In this document: positions 60,406-64,000 of the stretch, piece after piece
How positions within the stretch are numbered: the first letter of the stretch is position 1
Layout of the letters: every line of letters begins with the position of its first letter
Assembly: GCA_965246925.1 (NCBI GenBank)
Contig: OZ251994.1
Location: forward strand, 3,038,001 to 3,102,000
Source: JANPPS01 sp965246925
GTDB lineage: Bacteria > Pseudomonadota > Alphaproteobacteria > Acetobacterales > Acetobacteraceae
Direction: 5' to 3'
Length of the DNA stretch: 64,000 nucleotides
Position numbers and translations under genes: made by a program
The notes under the pieces: generated by a model
What the model saw: only the letters and a program-made list of their open reading frames with translations
What the model was told of the DNA's origin: nothing
Databases searched by the model: none

Positions 60406-61014
60406 GTTAGCAGGAAGCCACGCGCCGACAGTCTCCGCAACCGCGAGCGTCTGCTGCAAGCGGCGAAGGAGGTCTTTGCCCAGGGCGGCTCGTCCGCCAG
60501 CCTCGAGGCCGTTGCCCGCACCGCCGGCGTCGGAATCGCCACCCTCTACCGCCACTTCCCCGCCCGCGAAGCCTTGTTCGAGGCCGTCTACCGGCAGGAG
60601 GTCGAGGCGCTGGTGCAACTCGCCCAAGACCTCGAAACCGAATCCCCGCCCGAGGCCTTGCGCTGCTGGCTTCAAGCCTTCGTAGAGTTCGTCGCCACCA
60701 AGAAAGGCATGTCCGCCGCCCTGGCCATGAACGTCACCGCCGCCTCCGGCCTCATGGCCTACTCCCAAGACCGCCTCGGCACCGCCGCCGCAACCCTGCT
60801 CCGGCGCGGCAGCAAAGACTTCCGCCCCGGCATAACGGCCAACGATCTCATTCTTACGGTAGTAGGCCTCTGCTACGTCGACCACGGACCACACTGGCAG
60901 GAAACCGTCCTCCGCCTTCTCGACGTCTTCCTAGCCGGCATGCGCACCCATTCCCCACCCGCGAGCCCTGAGCCCGTCGAAGGGCGGCATGCAACACACA
61001 ACCAAACCGCTTGA
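60406..61014 (+). CDS. TetR-family regulator with no canonical start codon
   Basis: The helix-turn-helix is clear (RERLLQAAKEVFAQGG; LEAVARTAGVGIATLYRHFP), followed by a helical ligand domain. The frame is open from a stop at 60361 but contains no ATG, GTG or TTG before TTG 60574, which lies after the DNA-binding part. I give 60406 (GTT AGC AGG AAG) because homologues typically begin M-S/x-R-K at this point; the start codon may be mutated, or initiation is non-standard. The C-terminus ends PASPEPVEGRHATHNQTA, translated from a dispersed repeat. It is divergent from the aldehyde oxidoreductase operon and likely its repressor. Confidence 0.65.
   Translation, partial: VSRKPRADSLRNRERLLQAAKEVFAQGGSSASLEAVARTAGVGIATLYRHFPAREALFEAVYRQEVEALVQLAQDLETESPPEALRCWLQAFVEFVATKKGMSAALAMNVTAASGLMAYSQDRLGTAAATLLRRGSKDFRPGITANDLILTVVGLCYVDHGPHWQETVLRLLDVFLAGMRTHSPPASPEPVEGRHATHNQTA
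60965..60985. repeat. Dispersed palindromic repeat within the tetR end
   Basis: GCCCTGAGCCCGTCGAAGGGC in outline: arms GCCCT and AGGGC around GAGCCCGTCGA. It encodes SPEPVEGR at the C-terminus of the TetR protein. Same type as 29857-29877. Confidence 0.75.
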
Positions 61015-61049
61015 CACTCTTATCCAGAATATGTTCCTATCACGGGGTC

Positions 61050-61745
61050 ATGCAAATCACCCCTCCCTCCTCCCCTGATGCAGCCGACGCCTACTACGGC
61101 GCCATTCTTCAGGAACTTGTGGAGATCGGCGCCGGCCTCGCCCGCCAACTCAAAGACACCGCGGCCAAGCACCCCGAAGCCGACCACACCATCGCCTTCG
61201 ACCGCGTCGCCCGCACCATCCGCCGCACCATCGCCCTCGCCCGCCATATCGCCACGAGCCCGCCCAAGGCCCGCATGGCCCCGGCCGAGCGCGCCAAGGC
61301 CCGCGAGAAAATAATCCGCACCATCGAAGACGCCATCGAGGTCAAGGGCCGCCACACCAAGGGCTTCGACAACCAGGCCTACTTCGAAGAACTCAACGAA
61401 CGCCTGCTGGACGGCCAGCTCGAGCAAGACCTGCTGACCCGGCCCATCGACGACATCATCGAAGAGATCGCCCGCGACCTCAACGTCAACGCCCAAGAAC
61501 GCAGCTGGCGCCACAAACGCCGCACCCCCACCACCCTAGCCGCCCTCCGCGCCCGCGCCGCCGCCCTTCCCCCTCTCCCCCCGGGCCTCTCCGATGAAAT
61601 CGGAGAGGGACGGGGTGAGGGAAACAACCAGAGCAGTCCCAAACCCATAAGTCCCGAGCCCGTCAAAGAACGGCACAACAAGCCCACCTCCGCGCCCGCG
61701 CCGCTCCTCTCTTCCCCCTCTCCCCCCGGGAGAGGGCCGGGGTGA
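61050..61745 (+). CDS. Hypothetical helical protein with repeat-derived C-terminus
   Basis: A 231-residue protein. Residues 1-165 are helical and charged (AYYGAILQELVEIGAGLARQL; FDRVARTIRRTIALARHIA; NERLLDGQLEQDLLTRPIDD) and may be a DNA-associated or regulatory protein of Acetobacteraceae type that I cannot name. From about 185 the sequence is translated from hairpin repeats (LPPGLSDEIGEGRGEGNN; SPPGRGPG), so the real end was probably near 61565. ATG 61050 is used; TTG 61011 would overlap tetR. Confidence 0.65.
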   Translation: MQITPPSSPDAADAYYGAILQELVEIGAGLARQLKDTAAKHPEADHTIAFDRVARTIRRTIALARHIATSPPKARMAPAERAKAREKIIRTIEDAIEVKGRHTKGFDNQAYFEELNERLLDGQLEQDLLTRPIDDIIEEIARDLNVNAQERSWRHKRRTPTTLAALRARAAALPPLPPGLSDEIGEGRGEGNNQSSPKPISPEPVKERHNKPTSAPAPLLSSPSPPGRGPG

Positions 61746-61945
61746 GGGAAACAACCAGAGCAGTCCCAAACCCATGAGTCCCGACCCGGTCAAAGGACGG
61801 CACAACAAGCCCACCCCCGCGCCCGCCCCGCTCTTCTCTTCCCCCTCTCCCCCCGGGAGAGGGCCGGGGTGAGGGAAACAACCAGAGCAGTCTCAAACCC
61901 GTCAGTCCCGAGCCCGTCAAAGGACGGCACAACAAGCCCACCCCC
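61571..61945. repeat. 127-bp tandem repeat, about three units, built from dispersed hairpins
   Basis: The marker GAAACAACCAGAGCAGT begins at 61621, 61748 and 61875, a period of 127 bp. Each unit has a CCCTCTCCCC/GGGAGAGGG-type hairpin with CGGGGTGAGGG, then the marker, then AGCCCGTCAAAGGACGGC-type palindrome and a run of CCACC/GCGCCCGC. The first unit's hairpin is a different variant (CTCTCCGAT/ATCGGAGAG). The first unit lies in the upstream gene's end. Confidence 0.9.
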
Positions 61946-62287
61946 CCCGCCAGAACAGCAAAACACAGGCTGGACCCCAACCCACCACCGAAACGAACCA
62001 AAACTAGAACAGCCACATTAGTATCGCATGGCTCCCATCCCGCCCTGCCAAAGGCAGGCTCAGGCGTAACCGGGGCTAGCTCATGCCGCATCTCGGCGTT
62101 CGATCGTGCGGCCTTGACGAAAGAATCGGCACCCCCAAGGACGCCAGTTCATCCCGCCTGCCAGCAGGCAAAAAGTTAAACCTTGGCATTTAGCCCCCGC
62201 AACGCTATCTCCCCTCAGCGTGCTGAACATGCCCGGCGGCGATATCGCCCTGGCCCCACGCAACCATATAGAAGGCGTGCCCTACGA
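61946..62287. other. Non-coding stretch between tandem repeat and DUF4167 gene
   Basis: No convincing gene in 340 bp: the open frames here lack coding character on either strand. A short direct or inverted element (CCGCCTGCCAGCAGGC region near 62155-62170) could form a small hairpin. A promoter for the DUF4167 gene is expected but not identifiable. Confidence 0.5.
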
Positions 62288-62794
62288 ATGAACATGAAGC
62301 GCATGCGCGGACGCAATAACCGCGGCGGTGGCCAGGGCGGCGGCGGCGGCGGCCCCATCCGGCACCAAAGCGGCAACGTCCCGCTCAACCGCAACCACGT
62401 GTTCGACAGCATCGGCCCCGACCTCCGCATCCGCGGCACGTCACAGCAACTGTTCGAGAAATACCTCCAGCTCGGCCGGGACGCCACCAGCTCCGGCGAC
62501 CGCGTCATGGCCGAAAGCTACTTTCAGCACGCCGAGCATTATTTCCGCATCCTTAACGCCATGAACCAAGCCGCCCAACAGCAAGCCCAGCACCAGCCGC
62601 GCCCAAGGGAGTTCCAGCAAGACAGCAGCGAAGGCGAGCAACGGCCAGAGTATCGGCCAGAATTCCGAAACGAGCCGCAAACCAGCGAACCCCGTCAGCA
62701 AGTCTCTGCCGATGAGCCGGAGGAAGACGAAGAGCCCGCCCCCCTCGTCACCACCCCACGCGAAATCACCATCGCCGCCGCCCCACCGGACTAG
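62288..62794 (+). CDS. DUF4167 domain protein
   Basis: A 168-residue protein with an Arg/Gly-rich head (MKRMRGRNNRGGGQGGGGGG), the DUF4167 core (NVPLNRNHVFDSIGPDLRIR; YLQLGRDATSSGDRVMAESY; QHAEHYFRIL) and a Gln/Glu-rich disordered tail. DUF4167 is typical of alphaproteobacteria; the basic head suggests nucleic acid or ribosome binding. ATG 62288 begins the conserved MN-MKRMRGR pattern. Upstream frame to 62183 is excluded. Confidence 0.85.
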   Translation: MNMKRMRGRNNRGGGQGGGGGGPIRHQSGNVPLNRNHVFDSIGPDLRIRGTSQQLFEKYLQLGRDATSSGDRVMAESYFQHAEHYFRILNAMNQAAQQQAQHQPRPREFQQDSSEGEQRPEYRPEFRNEPQTSEPRQQVSADEPEEDEEPAPLVTTPREITIAAAPPD

Positions 62795-62843
62795 CCCCGC
62801 AATAACCCGCCATGCAAACCCAAAGCGCCAACGCGAGTCCGGC

Positions 62844-63578
62844 CTAGATCAGCCCATGCCGCTTGAACAACTCGATCAAAACCAAGTTGACGTTGAACTT
62901 GAAATCGTCCGTCCGCCGTACCCGGTCTAGTGCCGCCGCCAGCGGCCAGAGTTCGAACGACTCCGCCTCGCCATCCGCGGGCCGCGGCACGAAACTCTCA
63001 GGCAGCCACAAATCATACACATACAGCCTGTCCCGCCGCAGCCCCTCGGCCCGGGCCATCGCGTAATCGATGGTCCCAGCCGGATCGGCACACCGGCAAA
63101 GAGCGGTAGGCAACGCAGCCTCCTCCTCCGCCTCCTTCATCAGCGTCTGCCACGGCGTCATCCCGGACGAGACCCCGCCCGCGGCCAAATGGTCCAGCTT
63201 TCCGGGGTCCAGGGCCTTGCTTGCCGCCCGCCTCGCCACCCAAAGCCACGGCCCATCGTCCCGCTGCACCAGCCCATTCAGGTGCACGCCCAGCGCCAGT
63301 AACCCCAGCGCCGGCAACGCCCCCCGGTCCACCACTCCCAGGCCCGGCCCCTCCGGCGTCGCACGCACGTCGAACGCCTCATCCCGGAACCGGCATAGCC
63401 CGGCCCCCGCCAACGCCGCCGCCGGCCAACGCAGATCCAGGAAATCCGTCCCGCCGATCACGTCCAGCACCGCCGGACTGACCCACCCCACCGGCGTGCC
63501 GCCCAGCGAAAGCGGGGTGCGGCCACCGGGGATCTCGGCGTTGTTGCACGCCGCCACATGCCGCATAATAGGGTCCAT
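62844..63578 (-). CDS. NUDIX hydrolase with DUF4743 domain
   Basis: A 244-residue protein. The N-terminal DUF4743 part has GTPVGWVSPAVLDVI; the NUDIX box is seen around WLWVARRAASKALDPGKLDH and GGVSSGMTPWQTLMKEAEEE with Arg/Glu pattern GxxxxExxxxExxEE. The family resembles the thiamine pyrophosphate-pyrophosphatase-like NUDIX proteins (TPK-NUDIX). Several close in-frame ATGs exist (63650, 63587, 63578, 63566); GGGGAGGA lies beside 63578, so that start is uncertain by a few residues. Confidence 0.8.
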   Translation of the reverse strand: MDPIMRHVAACNNAEIPGGRTPLSLGGTPVGWVSPAVLDVIGGTDFLDLRWPAAALAGAGLCRFRDEAFDVRATPEGPGLGVVDRGALPALGLLALGVHLNGLVQRDDGPWLWVARRAASKALDPGKLDHLAAGGVSSGMTPWQTLMKEAEEEAALPTALCRCADPAGTIDYAMARAEGLRRDRLYVYDLWLPESFVPRPADGEAESFELWPLAAALDRVRRTDDFKFNVNLVLIELFKRHGLI

Positions 63579-63659
63579 TCCTCCCCACATAGCCGGTAAT
63601 CGCCAATTACCCCAGGCCCCGGCCTTTCCATCGCAGGGCAGAGTGGCCACCTAAAGATC

Positions 63660-64000
63660 ATGAGACCTGCTGACCCAAGCCCGCGCACCGCGCTCCCCGG
63701 CCCCCAACGCTCCGGCTTCGCCACGATCCGCTCTATGATGCCGTATCTCTGGCCCAAGGGAGACACGGGCGCGCATGTCCGCGTCATCGCGGCCGTGATC
63801 TTCCTAGTCCTGGCCAAGGTCGCGACCGTCTATATACCCCTGGTCTATAGCCACGCCGTGGACGCGCTGGCGCCAAAGGACAGCCCGCTCACCATCCCGT
63901 TCGCGTTGATCCTGGCCTACGCCGCCCTGCGCGTCGCGTCCGCCGGCTTCGGCGAACTGCGTGACGCCGTGTTCGCCGCCGTCCAGCAGGCCACCGTCCG
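63660..64000 (+). CDS. Atm1-type ABC exporter, N-terminal part (cut by window edge)
   Basis: 114 codons from ATG 63660 to the edge. The first membrane helices are visible (VIAAVIFLVLAKVATVYIPL; FALILAYAALRVASAGFG) with GELRDAVFAAVQQ, typical of the Atm1/HMT1 family that exports glutathione or persulfide-linked compounds for iron-sulfur and heavy-metal balance. The nucleotide-binding half is beyond the edge. It is transcribed away from the NUDIX gene. Confidence 0.78.
   Translation, partial: MRPADPSPRTALPGPQRSGFATIRSMMPYLWPKGDTGAHVRVIAAVIFLVLAKVATVYIPLVYSHAVDALAPKDSPLTIPFALILAYAALRVASAGFGELRDAVFAAVQQATV

Noticed and set aside
61571..61945. CRISPR array
   Set aside because: The repeat units are 127 bp, near identical throughout and have no unique spacers; they consist of palindromic repeats.
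1..64000. tRNA or rRNA genes
   Set aside because: No cloverleaf-like segments with CCA ends or conserved rRNA stretches were noticed; this was an eye scan and not a covariance search.

Overview
The window is GC-rich, densely packed alphaproteobacterial DNA. A complete alphaproteobacterial general stress response module (PhyR, NepR, two EcfG-like sigma factors and a HisKA_2 kinase), CydDC, a DUF4167 protein and an NrdA without an ATP cone point to the Rhodospirillales, most likely an Acetobacteraceae-like organism. That placement is an inference from gene content. I see no rRNA, tRNA, CRISPR array, prophage or replication origin.

Layout. 0-5.7 kb: GlgE pathway of alpha-glucan synthesis from trehalose (TreS-maltokinase fusion and GlgE, minus strand). 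5.8-9.0 kb: stress-response locus, including a 55-residue NepR gene that is easily missed. 9.1-20.9 kb: housekeeping genes (M20 amidohydrolase, cydDC, MetE-like enzyme, Liv-type binding protein, recQ-galM). 20.9-22.8 kb: mntH-mntR with a palindromic operator over its promoter. 22.9-25.9 kb: class Ia ribonucleotide reductase. 26-29.8 kb: dipeptidase, heptosyltransferase-like protein and two lipoproteins.

29.9-37.6 kb (minus strand) and 48.3-56.5 kb (mostly plus strand) look like two halves of one functional region for PQQ-linked alcohol oxidation and probably lanthanide uptake. The first half has a PQQ-associated ABC system (binding protein, YVTN propeller, ATPase, permease, exported protein), a LolD/FtsX-like pair and an FGE-fold protein. 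The second has a NitT/TauT-type ABC system, cytochrome c, TonB-dependent receptor, Gfa, MxaD-like SRPBCC protein, a second YVTN propeller and a DUF3280-like protein. No quinoprotein dehydrogenase gene lies in the window.

Between these halves (37.7-48.2 kb) sits a type VI secretion effector island: a DUF2169 adaptor, a PAAR-like DUF4150 protein with an SHH-type nuclease-like C-terminus, and its adjacent candidate immunity gene. An array follows of detached toxin tails each fused to an immunity gene, remnants of further DUF2169/effector genes, Imm11-family immunity genes and one IS66-family element with perfect inverted repeats but no target duplication. A 1.58-kb segment is duplicated at an offset of 4,400 bp. 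This array is the most unusual part of the window.

56.6-64 kb: a PaoABC-type molybdenum aldehyde oxidoreductase with a divergent TetR regulator that has no canonical start codon, several proteins whose ends run into dispersed repeats, a 127-bp tandem repeat, a DUF4167 protein, a NUDIX hydrolase and the start of an Atm1-type ABC exporter.
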